Notes: generated by a model not told the origin, from the letters alone. DNA of 64,000 nt from Luteibacter sp. Sphag1AF (GCF_014192715.1 NZ_JACHYH010000008.1:78336-142335), one strand, 5' to 3'; positions 36,109-45,490 are shown, numbered from the stretch's first letter. Numbers and translations are program-made.

Positions 36109-37941
36109 ATGATCTTTCGCCGCTTTGAATCTCTTATCGACATCTTCAAGGAGGCGCCCGACAAGGCGCCTCCTTCGGGTGTTCTGCGTTTTTACGCCTA
36201 CTACGTGCGCCAGGTCTGGCGGGTTTTCGCCGCTGCCCTGGTCGTTGGCCTGATCGTCGCCCTGATTGAAGTGGCGATGTTCGACTTCCTTGGCCGTCTG
36301 GTCGACATGGCCCAGAAGACGCCTGCCGCCACCTTCTTTGAAGTGCACTGGCGCGAACTGGCGTGGATGGGCCTGGTGACGGTGGTCATGCGGCCGATCT
36401 TCATCGGGCTGCACGATCTGCTGGTCAACCAGACCCTCACGCCCGGCATGACCACGATGATGCGCTGGCAGCATCATCGCTACGTGCTGAAGCAGAGCCT
36501 GGCGTTTTTCCAGAACGACTTTGCCGGTCGCATCGCCAATCGCATTCTGCAAACGGCTTCGTCGCTGCGACAGTCCACCGTGCAGATGGTGGATGCGCTG
36601 TGGTACGTCACCGTTTATGCGGGCACCGCCATTTACCTGTTTGCACGCGCGGACGTGCTTCTGGCCTTGCCGCTGGTGGCATGGATCGCCATTTACATCG
36701 GCATGCTGGTGTACTTCGTGCCGCGGGTGAAGCAGCGGTCGTGGCTGGCATCGGAGTCGCGCTCCAAACTGATGGGGCGCATTGTCGATGGCTACAGCAA
36801 CATCATGACGCTGAAGCTTTTCGCGCACACCCATCGCGAAGAGGCCTATGCGCGCGAAGCGATGGCCGAGCAGACCGAGAAAGTGCGTTCGTCCTCGCGC
36901 ATGGTCACCTCGATGGATGTCTCCATCACCACGCTCAACGGGTTCCTCATCGGCGGCACCAGCCTGCTGGCGCTGTGGCTGTGGTCACGCGGCTCTGTTT
37001 CCACCGGGCAGGTGGCGCTGGCCGTGGGTCTGGTGATTCGCATCAACAACATGTCCGGCTGGATCATGTGGGTGGTCAACGGCATTTTTGAAGACGTGGG
37101 TACGGTGCAGGACGGCATCACGACCATTGCCCAGCCGCGCGCCGTGGTGGATAGGCCTGACGCCGTGCCGCTGGTGGTCCGCCGTGGCGAAGTGCGCTTT
37201 GACGATATTCACTTCCATTACGGAAAGGCCGGCGGCGTGATCGGTGGCCTGGACCTGATCGTGCGTCCCGGTGAGAAAATCGGCCTGGTCGGCCCGTCAG
37301 GCGCGGGCAAGTCCACCCTGGTGAACATTCTTCTTCGCCTGTATGACCTGGAAGATGGGCGCATCATGATTGATGGCCAGGACATCGCGAAGGTCACGCA
37401 GGAGTCGTTGCGCTCTCAGATTGGCGTGGTCACTCAGGACACCTCGCTGCTGCACCGGTCCATTCGCGACAATCTGCTGTATGGGCGTCCGGACGCCACC
37501 GATGCGCAGATACGCGACGCGGTGCAGAAGGCGCGGGCCGACGAGTTCATCCCGATGCTGACGGACGGCGAGGGACGCACCGGCTTCGATGCTCATGCGG
37601 GCGAGCGGGGCGTGAAGTTGAGTGGCGGTCAGCGCCAGCGCATCGCCATCGCGCGCGTGCTGTTGAAAGACGCGCCCATCCTCATCATGGATGAGGCCAC
37701 CTCGGCACTGGATTCGGAGGCCGAGGCCGCCATCCAGGAAAGTCTGGAAACCCTGATGCAGGGCAAGACGGTGATTGCCATCGCGCATCGCCTTTCCACC
37801 ATCGCGCGCATGGATCGCCTGGTGGTGATGGAGCACGGCGCCATCGTGGAGACCGGCACGCATGCGGAGCTGATCGCTCACGGCGGTCTCTATGCGCGCC
37901 TGTGGCAGCACCAGACGGGCGGGTTTGTCGGCGTGGATTGA
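36109..37941 (+). CDS. ABC exporter, fused permease and ATPase (MsbA-like)
   Basis: The 610-residue half-transporter has a six-helix type 1 exporter domain (about 30-330) and a nucleotide-binding domain (about 360-600). The NBD shows Walker A GPSGAGKSTLVNILL, Q-loop GVVTQDTSLLHRSIRDNLLYG, signature LSGGQRQRIAIARVLL, Walker B ILIMDEATSALDSEAE and the switch His in AIAHRLSTIARMD. Substrate is unknown; relatives export lipids, drugs or peptides. It begins 46 bp after katE on the same strand. The C-terminal end converges on a LysR gene 18 bp away. Confidence 0.92.
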   Translation: MIFRRFESLIDIFKEAPDKAPPSGVLRFYAYYVRQVWRVFAAALVVGLIVALIEVAMFDFLGRLVDMAQKTPAATFFEVHWRELAWMGLVTVVMRPIFIGLHDLLVNQTLTPGMTTMMRWQHHRYVLKQSLAFFQNDFAGRIANRILQTASSLRQSTVQMVDALWYVTVYAGTAIYLFARADVLLALPLVAWIAIYIGMLVYFVPRVKQRSWLASESRSKLMGRIVDGYSNIMTLKLFAHTHREEAYAREAMAEQTEKVRSSSRMVTSMDVSITTLNGFLIGGTSLLALWLWSRGSVSTGQVALAVGLVIRINNMSGWIMWVVNGIFEDVGTVQDGITTIAQPRAVVDRPDAVPLVVRRGEVRFDDIHFHYGKAGGVIGGLDLIVRPGEKIGLVGPSGAGKSTLVNILLRLYDLEDGRIMIDGQDIAKVTQESLRSQIGVVTQDTSLLHRSIRDNLLYGRPDATDAQIRDAVQKARADEFIPMLTDGEGRTGFDAHAGERGVKLSGGQRQRIAIARVLLKDAPILIMDEATSALDSEAEAAIQESLETLMQGKTVIAIAHRLSTIARMDRLVVMEHGAIVETGTHAELIAHGGLYARLWQHQTGGFVGVD

Positions 37942-37958
37942 TAGCGCCCGGAGCCGCG

Positions 37959-38837
37959 CTAGTTGCGCGGCTCCAGCGCCTCGCGCTCAAGCCATGCGAT
38001 GAAGGACAGGGCCGCCGGCGTCGGCGGCCGGTGCGCGGAATGCACCACGTAGTAGGCGTAGCGTGTCGGCAATTCGGGACCGGGCAATCGCACCAAGCGG
38101 CCATCGGCGATGTGCTGGTGTGCCAGCCGCGTGCGCGCCAGCACGGCACCCAGGCCGGACGCTGCGGCATTGAGGCCGTCGGCCGAGTCGCTGATCGTGT
38201 GCATGGTGCCGGTGCGCGGATAGCGCACGCCGGCCGCCTTGAACCATTCCCGCCAGCCTTCCGGCGCAATGTCGGTCAGCAGGGGGAGGGTGGCAACATC
38301 CCCCGCCTGCGCGACTTTGGCCGCCAATTCTGGCGAGGCAAGTGGCTGGAGCGTATCGTCCATCAGGAATCGCGAGGTCAGTCCGGGCCATTGGCCCAGG
38401 CCGTAGCGGATGCCCAGATCCGGGCCGCCTTCGTCGAATCGCACCAGCGAGCGGTCGGTATCGACCGAAAGCCGGATAGTGGGATGGAGGTCGATGAAGC
38501 GGCGCAGGCGCGGGGTCAGCCAGTTTGCCGACAGCGACGGCAGGATGGTGATGCGCAGGCCGTTGTCCCGGCGGTGCTGCCGCAGCCCGTCCAGCACGGA
38601 TTCGATTTCGCCCAGCGCGGAGCCTGCGGCGTCCGCCAGGAGGCGGCCCTCCGGCGTCAGCACCACACCGCGTGCATGCCTCTGGAAGAGGCTGACGCCC
38701 AGAGCCAGCTCCAGCTTGCGCACGTGGTGACTGACCGCGCTGGCGGTCAGGTGCAGTTCTTCTGCCGCATGGGCGAAGTTCTGGTGACGAGCCGCGGAGG
38801 CAAAGGCGGCGAGGGCGGGGAGAAGTGCTGAGCGCAT
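37959..38837 (-). CDS. LysR-family transcriptional regulator (GcvA-like group)
   Basis: The 292-residue regulator has an N-terminal winged helix (ALLPALAAFASAARHQNFAHAAEELHLTASAVSHHVRKLELALGVSLFQRHARGVVLTPEGRLL) and a periplasmic-binding-like effector domain containing RLSVDTDRSLVRFDEGGPDLGIRYG and GLGAVLARTRLAHQHIADGRLVRL. This sequence style is that of the GcvA-type subgroup. It is divergent from an EamA transporter gene 104 bp away, the usual layout for a LysR protein controlling the neighbouring transporter. The ligand is unknown. Confidence 0.92.
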   Translation of the reverse strand: MRSALLPALAAFASAARHQNFAHAAEELHLTASAVSHHVRKLELALGVSLFQRHARGVVLTPEGRLLADAAGSALGEIESVLDGLRQHRRDNGLRITILPSLSANWLTPRLRRFIDLHPTIRLSVDTDRSLVRFDEGGPDLGIRYGLGQWPGLTSRFLMDDTLQPLASPELAAKVAQAGDVATLPLLTDIAPEGWREWFKAAGVRYPRTGTMHTISDSADGLNAAASGLGAVLARTRLAHQHIADGRLVRLPGPELPTRYAYYVVHSAHRPPTPAALSFIAWLEREALEPRN

Positions 38838-38847
38838 GAGGTCGAGA

Positions 38848-38875
38848 CTTGAGTGATTTTATAGGCTGGCTCAAG
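38848..38875. promoter_or_regulatory. Inverted repeat in the LysR/EamA divergent promoter region
   Basis: CTTGAG at 38848-38853 and CTCAAG at 38870-38875 form a spaced inverted repeat 11 bp from the LysR start. It is the best candidate operator in this 104-bp intergenic region, but the 16-nt spacer is longer than the classic T-N11-A LysR box. Confidence 0.35.
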
Positions 38876-38941
38876 AAGCATGCGCTTGTTGAAATGCAGG
38901 TTCCAGCGACAATACACCGGCAGCCACAAGCGAGGTTCGTC

Positions 38942-39847
38942 ATGTCGTCCGTATCAGGCAGTTCTCTTCCTTCCTCCGCTGCGCTGGCTGAGGCGCGCGA
39001 TTGGCGCACTCCCGTGGAGCTGGTGGCCCTGGGCGCTATCTGGGGTGGATCGTTCCTTTTCATGCGCGTCGCGGCCAAGGATTTCGGCCCGTTCCCGATG
39101 GTGGCCACGCGCCTGCTGCTCGGCGCCGCCGTGCTGTTGCCGCTGTTGTGGCGCGCCCGCGCGGTCATTCGCTGGGTGCATGTGTGGAAAATGCTGGGCA
39201 TTGGCGCTTTGAGTGCCGCCATCCCGTTCACTCTGTTCGCCTGGGGGGCGGAGCGCGCGCCGGCCGGCATTGGCGCCATTGCCAACAGCATGACCGTGCT
39301 GTTTGCGGCACTGGTGGCCTTTGTGGCGTTCGGCGAAAAGATCGGCACCCGCAAAGCCATCGCTCTGGCAGCCGGTTTCGTGGGCGTGGTGATTCTGGCC
39401 AGCGGCCGCACGGCGGGTGAAAACGTGGCTCCGGCAGCGCTGGCTGGTGCGCTCGCGGCGCTGTGCTACGGCATCGCCGGCAACCTGATCAAGCGTTACC
39501 TGTCTGATCTGCCGCCAACGGCTGTTGCGGCCGGCAGCCTGCTGGGCGCCGCTCTCCTTACTGCGCCGCTGGCTCTGGCGTCGTGGCCGACCGCGCCCAT
39601 TCCGGGCAAGTCGTGGGCATGCGTGATCGCGCTGGGCGTGATGTGCACGGGGCTGGCCTATGCCTTCTATTTCCGCTTGATCCAGCGCATCGGTGCACCG
39701 CGCGCTGCCACCTCCACCTATCTGGTGCCGCTGTTCGGTGTGGCCTGGGCATGGATGTTCCTCGGCGAGGCGCTGACGCCGACCATGGCAGTGGCCGGTG
39801 CCATCATTCTGGGCAGTGTGATCTTCAGCCAGCAACGCAAGGCCTGA
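38942..39847 (+). CDS. EamA/DMT-family transporter
   Basis: The 301-residue inner membrane protein has ten predicted hydrophobic segments in two EamA repeats. The first begins LVALGAIWGGSFLFMRVAAKDFGPFPMVATR and the second ALAGALAALCYGIAGNLIKRYL. It ends with PTMAVAGAIILGSVIFSQQRKA. Members export amino acids, metabolites or purines; the substrate here is unknown. ATG 38942 gives the family-typical start; the frame is open 31 codons further upstream into the regulatory gap. It is divergent from a LysR gene that probably regulates it. Confidence 0.9.
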   Translation: MSSVSGSSLPSSAALAEARDWRTPVELVALGAIWGGSFLFMRVAAKDFGPFPMVATRLLLGAAVLLPLLWRARAVIRWVHVWKMLGIGALSAAIPFTLFAWGAERAPAGIGAIANSMTVLFAALVAFVAFGEKIGTRKAIALAAGFVGVVILASGRTAGENVAPAALAGALAALCYGIAGNLIKRYLSDLPPTAVAAGSLLGAALLTAPLALASWPTAPIPGKSWACVIALGVMCTGLAYAFYFRLIQRIGAPRAATSTYLVPLFGVAWAWMFLGEALTPTMAVAGAIILGSVIFSQQRKA

Positions 39848-39916
39848 CAGACAGCTTCCCTTGCCGGACGGGCCATGAAATAGTCCTGCCTGCCTTTTCA
39901 GAAGCCAGGACTATTC

Positions 39917-41557
39917 ATGACCCTGCGTTCCCGCCTCGTCCTTTCCTTCGGTGTGTGCACCTTCGCCTTCGCTCTTGCAGCAGGCGCACAGGACGCCGCC
40001 CCGACCGCCGCTCCCGCACCGGTTGCGGCGGGTGCCACCGCCACTCCCGCCCAGCTTGCCGACTTCGACGCCTACGTGGACGCCGTGCGCAAGCAGTTCG
40101 ACGTGCCGGGCATCGCCGTGGCCATCGTCAAGGACGGCAAGGTGGTGCTGGAAATGGGCTCCGGCGTGCGTCGCCTGGGCGAGCCGGCCAAGGTCGATGC
40201 GCACACACAGTTCGCCATCGCATCCAACACCAAGGCGTTCACTGCTGCCTCGCTGGCCATCCTGGCCGACGAGAAAAAGCTGGACATGAACGACCGCGTG
40301 GTGGATCGCCTGCCGTGGTTCCAGATGTCCGATCCGTACGTGACCCGCGAAATGCGCGTGCGCGATCTTCTGGCTCATCGCAGCGGCCTGAGCCTTGGCG
40401 CGGGTGACCTGCTGTACTGGCCGGCCACCACGTACACCACCGAAGAAGTGGTGCAGCGTCTGCGCAACGTGCCGCTGACCAACAGCTTCCGCGCCGAGTA
40501 CGCGTACGACAACATCCTGTTTGCCGTGGCCGGGCTGGTGATCGAGAAAGTGTCCGGCATGACCTATGAGGCATTCCTGCACGATCGCATCTTCGTGCCG
40601 CTGGGCATGACTGAAACGCGCACCAACGTGACCGAAGTGTCTGCCGGGGAAGACGTGGCCATCGGCCATGCGAAGTACAACTTCAAGGAACTGAAGCCGG
40701 TTGAGCCGATGGCATGGCGCAACAACACCGCTGCTGGCGGCATCTATTCCAGCGTGCACGACATGTCCAGCTGGATGCGCATGCAGTTGAACGGCGGCGT
40801 GTACGGCACGGGCGCGGATGGCAAGGAGCAGCGTCTTTTCAGTGCCGCCCGCCAGAAGGAAATGTGGTCGCTGATTACGCCGATCCGCATTCCGGAACCG
40901 TCCGTGCCTGCGCTGGCTGCGGCCAAACCGAACTTCTCCGGTTACGGCGAAGGCTGGTTCGTTTCCGATTATCGCGGGCACAAGCTCGTGTGGCACACGG
41001 GCGGCTGGCCGGGCATGGTATCGCGCGTGACGCTGGTGCCTGATCTGAAGCTGGGCATCGTGGTGCTGACCAACCAGGAGTCGGGCGCGGCCTTCCAGGC
41101 CGTGACGATGCGCGGCCTGGATGCCTTCATGGATGCGCCGAAAACCGACTGGATCGCTGCGTACGATGCCGCGGTGAAGAAGAGTGAAGCTGGCGCCGAC
41201 GACAGCATGAAGAAGCACGAAGCAGCGCGTGCGAAGGGCTCAAAGCCGTCGCTTCCGCTGGATGGCTATGCGGGCACGTATGTTGACCCGTGGTACGGCG
41301 AGGTCACGGTGAAGAAGGAGGGCGGCAAGCTGGTCATGCGCTTCTCGAAGACCGCGCAGCTCACCGGCACGATGGAGCCGTGGCAGCACGACAGCTTCAT
41401 CGTCCACTGGAATGATCGCTCGCTCAATGGCGATGCGTTCGTGAACTTCGCGCTCACGCCGGATGGCAAGATTCGTGAAGTGCGCATGGAGCCCGTATCG
41501 CCACTGACCGACTTCAGCTTCGACTTCCAGGATCTGCGTCTGACGCCGAAGGAATAA
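39917..41557 (+). CDS. Secreted serine hydrolase (beta-lactamase/class C-like) with C-terminal DUF3471-type domain
   Basis: The 546-residue protein has a signal peptide (MTLRSRLVLSFGVCTFAFAL, cleavage near AAGAQ). It then carries a penicillin-binding fold with S103-x-x-K106 in IASNTKAFTAAS, the Y197-D-N199 motif in EYAYDN, and HTGGWPGM as the third element (in place of KTG). This is the pattern of esterases and D-aminopeptidases related to class C beta-lactamases. The last 110 residues (PLDGYAGTYVDPWYGEVTVKKEGGKL) are a DUF3471-like beta domain. True beta-lactamase activity is not implied. It is monocistronic and ends at a REP-like hairpin. Confidence 0.9.
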   Translation: MTLRSRLVLSFGVCTFAFALAAGAQDAAPTAAPAPVAAGATATPAQLADFDAYVDAVRKQFDVPGIAVAIVKDGKVVLEMGSGVRRLGEPAKVDAHTQFAIASNTKAFTAASLAILADEKKLDMNDRVVDRLPWFQMSDPYVTREMRVRDLLAHRSGLSLGAGDLLYWPATTYTTEEVVQRLRNVPLTNSFRAEYAYDNILFAVAGLVIEKVSGMTYEAFLHDRIFVPLGMTETRTNVTEVSAGEDVAIGHAKYNFKELKPVEPMAWRNNTAAGGIYSSVHDMSSWMRMQLNGGVYGTGADGKEQRLFSAARQKEMWSLITPIRIPEPSVPALAAAKPNFSGYGEGWFVSDYRGHKLVWHTGGWPGMVSRVTLVPDLKLGIVVLTNQESGAAFQAVTMRGLDAFMDAPKTDWIAAYDAAVKKSEAGADDSMKKHEAARAKGSKPSLPLDGYAGTYVDPWYGEVTVKKEGGKLVMRFSKTAQLTGTMEPWQHDSFIVHWNDRSLNGDAFVNFALTPDGKIREVRMEPVSPLTDFSFDFQDLRLTPKE

Positions 41558-41564
41558 CCGCTGT

Positions 41565-41590
41565 GTGGGAGCGAGCAAGCTCGCTCCCAC
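41565..41590. repeat. REP-like perfect hairpin (best copy)
   Basis: GTGGGAGCGAGC and GCTCGCTCCCAC form a perfect 12-bp stem around AA, between two convergent genes. The sequence is typical of REP elements spread in intergenic regions of Pseudomonas and Xanthomonadales genomes. Related copies are at 1318, 17647, 26802 and partly near 32965. Confidence 0.75.
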
Positions 41591-41594
41591 GGTT

Positions 41595-44003
41595 TCATGC
41601 TGGCGGAGCGTCGTTGGCCGACACCGGCGCATTCGCTGCGTTGGGTCCGGGAATATCATTGCCCGTGCTGCGCAGGACCAGGTCCTGCGGGCGCAACAGC
41701 GGAATGTTGGCGCTGCGCAAGCGGGCCAGTACATCGAACAGAAGATCACTACGCACGTTGCCCACGTCGCGCGGGCTGCCCACATAGGCGGTCGCCACGA
41801 ACATCATGGCAGTGCGATCCACGCTGTCGAGCTGCACGCCCGGCGCAGGCGTGGCCTGCACGGCGGGATGGCTTTTCAGTGCGTCCAGCATCAACGTGCG
41901 CGCCGCCGCGGCGTCGGTATCCAGTGGCATCGGCAGCTTGATCTGCACGCGGCCCTGCGGATTGGCCAGCGTCATGTTGCGCACCGGCTTGGTGATGAAC
42001 GACGAGTTCGGCACGATCACAGTGGAGCGGTCGCCCATCTGAATTTCGGTGGCGCGCACATTGATGCGGCGAATATCGCCCTCGGCGTCATCCAGCACGA
42101 CCCAGTCACCCACTTTCACCGGACGCTCGGCCAGCAGGATCAGTCCGGAAATGAAGTTCTGCACGATGGCCTGAAGGCCGAAGCCGATACCCACCGACAA
42201 CGCACTGGCCACCCATGCGATGTTCTGCACGCTGAGGCCCATGATGAACAGCGCCAGCGCAAACACCAGCACGCCGCCGGCATAACCGAGCAGCGTGGTG
42301 AGCGAACTGCGCATGCCTGCATCAAGGCTGGTGCGCGGCAGCCACTTCTCGGCCATCCAGTTCTTAAGCACACGGATGGCGAGCAGGCCGAGGAAGAAGA
42401 TGCCGATGGCGCCGAGAATGCGTCCGGGCTGGATGGCAAGGCCGTACACGTTGAGGCCTTCCACCTTGGCGCCCAGCGCCACGATGTCCGAAGCGCCCGC
42501 GCCGAAGCCGGTCATCACGGCGCTGACACCAAACAGGAACAGCGCCAGCCGTGCCACACCAGCAAGCAGCACGCCCGCCTGATCCAGCAGCTTCGGGTCC
42601 ATGCCGAACGCGGCCTGCGCGCGTGCACTCATCGGACCTTTTTCCGAGAGCAGCGTTTCAAAAAGATCGTCGGCGACACGCATGGCCAGATACGCCGCGC
42701 CCACCACAATCGTGGTCCAGATGATCTGGCGCGACATGAACAATGCAAACGCGGTGTAACCCGTCATCAGGCCAATCCACGAAGCGACCACGCACAGCGT
42801 GGCTGCGGCAATCATCACGCTGGCCCACACCGGGCGCGGCGTGGCAGGCGTGCCATCGGCGGCAATACGGTGCGTGCGGCTCAGGCGCACCAGCGTCAGC
42901 GTGATCAGTGCGGAAAGCACTGCGGCATGCAGGAAGCTGGTGATGACGGTGGCCGAAAGGCTCGCCCCCATCGTGCGGTTCACCTGCTTCAGGAACTCGA
43001 AGATCACCGCTGCCGTGGCGATATAGAACGGGATGCGGCGCAGGCGGTCGGCGGTTTCATCACTGAGCGCAGGCAGGCGCCAGGAAGGTCGTTTCGGCGA
43101 CAGCAGTGAGCGTCCGAGGCCGGCCATGAACGCGCCGAAGAAGATCAGGCGAACGAGCGTCTTCGCCAGTTCATCCACATCGTCCGTCAGCGTGCCGTTC
43201 CAGTTGATGCCCTGATAGATGAGCTGCGCGCCCAGACCCGTGGTGAACGTGGACAGGAACGTGATGGCCAGGGCCATCGCCGAACGACGCAGGCGGCCTG
43301 CCGGCATGCGGTCAGTGGTAAGCCGGAACACGCGGCGTTCGAGATACCAGCGAACCACCGTGATAAGCAGGATGCCGAGGATGGAGCAGATAAAGAAGGG
43401 CAGGCGGTTGCCTGCCTGGAAGTCCAGTGCGAGATCGTTGCGGACGTCCGTCGCCAACGTGCTTACGCTGGCGCTGTCGCGTGGCAGCGCTTGCGTGATG
43501 TCTGTCCAGAATGCTTTGGAGAACGGCGAGTTCGTTCGCTTGGAAATGGTTTCCTGGAAGCGCGTTCGCCGCAGATCGGACAGTTGCGAGAAGAGCTGGG
43601 TGGAATCGAGTGCAATCGCATCGGCCTGTTTGACCTGGCCGTCTGCGCTGTCGAAAGCCTTCTGTGCATCTTTGCGCTGCGCTGCGAGTTCCGGTGCCTC
43701 CTTGGTGGCACCCGTGGGCGCCGGGCCAAGCTGGTCAAGACGCGCCTTGGCAGCATCGCGGTTCGGTTGCAGTGATACAGACAGCTTCTGCGCCTGCGTC
43801 TGGACGTCCGTCACCTTGTTGCGCAGATCGTCGATCTGGCTGTCGGTGATGTCCGGGGCTTTCGCGCTCGTCTTTATCTGGGTGACCTGATTGCGCAGAT
43901 CATCCAGCTTCTTGTTCGGATCATCGTCCTGAGCGAACGCCGTGCCAATGAAGGCGAGCAGCACCAGGCCGAAGAAAATTCTTAGAAGTCGCATGGGTTG
44001 CAT
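41595..44003 (-). CDS. Large MscS-family mechanosensitive channel with N-terminal DUF3772-type region
   Basis: The 802-residue inner membrane protein has a signal sequence (MQPMRLLRIFFGLVLLAFIG), a periplasmic coiled-coil region (about 27-170, with DDLRNQVTQIKTS and TDVQTQAQKLSVSLQPNRDAA) of DUF3772 type, around ten transmembrane helices, and the MscS core near residues 590-740. The pore helix reads ALSVGIGFGLQAIVQNFISGLILLAERPVKVGDWV, followed by INVRATEIQMGDRSTVIVPNSSFI. It is one of the large channel proteins that protect from osmotic downshock. ATG 44003 is chosen because it opens the signal; the frame is open 22 codons upstream. Divergent from tpiA across 160 bp. Confidence 0.92.
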   Translation of the reverse strand: MQPMRLLRIFFGLVLLAFIGTAFAQDDDPNKKLDDLRNQVTQIKTSAKAPDITDSQIDDLRNKVTDVQTQAQKLSVSLQPNRDAAKARLDQLGPAPTGATKEAPELAAQRKDAQKAFDSADGQVKQADAIALDSTQLFSQLSDLRRTRFQETISKRTNSPFSKAFWTDITQALPRDSASVSTLATDVRNDLALDFQAGNRLPFFICSILGILLITVVRWYLERRVFRLTTDRMPAGRLRRSAMALAITFLSTFTTGLGAQLIYQGINWNGTLTDDVDELAKTLVRLIFFGAFMAGLGRSLLSPKRPSWRLPALSDETADRLRRIPFYIATAAVIFEFLKQVNRTMGASLSATVITSFLHAAVLSALITLTLVRLSRTHRIAADGTPATPRPVWASVMIAAATLCVVASWIGLMTGYTAFALFMSRQIIWTTIVVGAAYLAMRVADDLFETLLSEKGPMSARAQAAFGMDPKLLDQAGVLLAGVARLALFLFGVSAVMTGFGAGASDIVALGAKVEGLNVYGLAIQPGRILGAIGIFFLGLLAIRVLKNWMAEKWLPRTSLDAGMRSSLTTLLGYAGGVLVFALALFIMGLSVQNIAWVASALSVGIGFGLQAIVQNFISGLILLAERPVKVGDWVVLDDAEGDIRRINVRATEIQMGDRSTVIVPNSSFITKPVRNMTLANPQGRVQIKLPMPLDTDAAAARTLMLDALKSHPAVQATPAPGVQLDSVDRTAMMFVATAYVGSPRDVGNVRSDLLFDVLARLRSANIPLLRPQDLVLRSTGNDIPGPNAANAPVSANDAPPA

Positions 44004-44163
44004 CGTGATTCGTTGCCGATGAGGGGGCGGGCAGGGCAGGTCGCTTTGTGCGCCATGGTCGGTGAACATCGCGTAAGGTGCCTATCTTATGCGGCATTGC
44101 AGCGTTGCTGGGCCGTGGTGTCGCGGCTATCCTGCCGCCCCTCTTACCGCAGCGGAGTCCGTG

Positions 44164-44913
44164 ATGCGCAAGAAGCTGGTCGCAGGAAACTGGAAAATGC
44201 ACGGTTCGCGGGCCATGGCCCGGGAGCTGGTGGACGCCATCGTGAAAGACATGCCCGAGGGCGTGGACGTACTGGTGTGCCCGCCTGCCGTGTATATCGG
44301 CGAACTGGCTGCCCGTCACGCCGGAACGGCGCTGGGCGTGGGCGCGCAGGATTGCTCCGAGCATGCCGGGCAGGGAGCCTATACCGGCGACGTCTCGGCG
44401 CAGATGCTGGCCGACGTCGGTGCCACCTGGGTCATCGTGGGTCATTCCGAGCGCCGCCAGCTTCATGGCGAGCCGGACGACATGGTGGGCCGCAAGTTCG
44501 CCGCTGCCCTGGCCACCGGGCTGACCCCCATCGTCTGCGTGGGCGAGACCCGCGAGGAGCACGAGGCTGGCCGCGCACATGAAGTGATCGAGCGTCAGCT
44601 GGGCGCCGTGCTGGCCATCAATGGCATTGAAGCCTTCCACAAGGGCCTCATTGCTTATGAGCCGATCTGGGCCATTGGCACGGGTCTGACGGCCTCTCCG
44701 GACAAGGCGCAAAAAATTCATTCATTCATCCGTAGCCAATTGGCAAAAGAGGATGCTAATATTGCTCGTCTGACCCGGGTGCTTTACGGCGGAAGCGTCA
44801 AGCCGGCCAATGCGGCCGAGCTGTTCGCCCAGCCGGATGTAGACGGGGGATTGATCGGCGGGGCTGCGTTGGCTGCTTCCGATTTCCTGGCGATTTGCGC
44901 CGCGGCGCGTTAA
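44164..44913 (+). CDS. tpiA: Triosephosphate isomerase
   Basis: The 249-residue TIM barrel interconverts dihydroxyacetone phosphate and glyceraldehyde-3-phosphate. It has RKKLVAGNWKMHGS with the active-site Asn and Lys, VIVGHSERRQLHGE with the electrophile His, the catalytic Glu in IAYEPIWAIGTGLTA and the phosphate-binding YGGSVKPAN and GGLIGGAAL. ATG 44164 is the standard start; the frame extends to 44089. secG follows after 25 bp, the common tpiA-secG order. Confidence 0.98.
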   Translation: MRKKLVAGNWKMHGSRAMARELVDAIVKDMPEGVDVLVCPPAVYIGELAARHAGTALGVGAQDCSEHAGQGAYTGDVSAQMLADVGATWVIVGHSERRQLHGEPDDMVGRKFAAALATGLTPIVCVGETREEHEAGRAHEVIERQLGAVLAINGIEAFHKGLIAYEPIWAIGTGLTASPDKAQKIHSFIRSQLAKEDANIARLTRVLYGGSVKPANAAELFAQPDVDGGLIGGAALAASDFLAICAAAR

Positions 44914-44938
44914 CTGGCGCGACACGGCAAGAGAAGAC

Positions 44939-45334
44939 ATGTTCATCATCTTTAGCGTTTTCTACATTCTGATTGCCGCTGCGATGATCGTGCTGATTCT
45001 CATGCAGCGCGGTGCCGGCGCCGATGCAGGTTCCGGTTTCGGTGGCGGCGCGTCCGCTACGGTATTCGGTGCACGCGGTTCGTCGAGCTTCATGACGCGT
45101 GCCACGGGTATCCTGGCAGCACTGTTTTTCGTACTCAGCCTCGGCATGGGTATCTATCTGGGTCGTACTGGCAATCCGCAGCCGGCCGCAGATCTCGGCG
45201 TGATGTCCGGCCTTGAAACGCCGAAGGCACCCGCCGCAGGTAACACCCCGGCAGCTCCTGCCGCGGCAGACGTCCCCAAGGCGGCTCCCGCAGCAAACGG
45301 CGACGTCCCGGCAGCTGACCCGGCCAAGAAGTAA
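44939..45334 (+). CDS. secG: Preprotein translocase subunit SecG
   Basis: The 131-residue membrane protein assists SecYE-dependent export. It has the two SecG helices, FIIFSVFYILIAAAMIVLIL and TGILAALFFVLSLGMGIYLG, joined by the conserved cytosolic loop MQRGAGADAGSGFGGGASATVFGARGSSSFMTRAT. The C-terminus is an Ala-Pro-rich tail, which is common in gammaproteobacteria. It lies between tpiA and tRNA-Leu, as in E. coli, where secG is followed by leuU. Confidence 0.96.
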   Translation: MFIIFSVFYILIAAAMIVLILMQRGAGADAGSGFGGGASATVFGARGSSSFMTRATGILAALFFVLSLGMGIYLGRTGNPQPAADLGVMSGLETPKAPAAGNTPAAPAAADVPKAAPAANGDVPAADPAKK

Positions 45335-45361
45335 AAGCAACACCGCAACACCAACAGATTT

Positions 45362-45446
45362 GCCCAGATGGCGGAATTGGTAGACGCACTACCTTGAGGT
45401 GGTAGCGACTTAGGTCGTGGGGGTTCGAGTCCCCCTTTGGGCACCA
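45362..45446 (+). tRNA. tRNA-Leu (anticodon GAG), island integration site
   Basis: An 85-nt cloverleaf with acceptor GCCCAGA/TTTGGGC (one G-T), D-arm GGCGGAATTGGTAGACGC, anticodon stem CTACC/GGTAG with loop TTGAGGT giving anticodon GAG, a long class II variable arm, T-loop TTCGAGT, and an encoded CCA at 45444-45446. Position after secG matches leuU of E. coli. The integrase gene begins 177 bp downstream on the same strand, so the 3' end of this tRNA is the likely attachment site. Confidence 0.96.
45420..45446 (+). other. Inferred attL core at the 3' end of tRNA-Leu
   Basis: P4-type integrases usually recombine in the T-arm and 3' end of tRNA genes. The T-arm to CCA segment here is the expected core. 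I found no second copy of GTTCGAGTCCCCCTTTGGGC in the rest of the window, so attR is unseen and the exact core is not determined. Confidence 0.4.
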
Positions 45447-45490
45447 ATGCAAGATTTCAAACTGTCCAAAGCAGTCCGAGATCGTAGATA

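Noticed and set aside
34975..36834. 619-codon minus-strand frame across katE and the ABC exporter
   Set aside because: It spans two real genes on the other strand and its sequence is low-complexity His/Arg/Gln-rich, as expected for a shadow.
39917..41557. Antibiotic-resistance beta-lactamase
   Set aside because: The SxxK and YxN motifs are shared by esterases and peptidases; the third motif is HTGG and a DUF3471-like domain is attached, so resistance is not supported.
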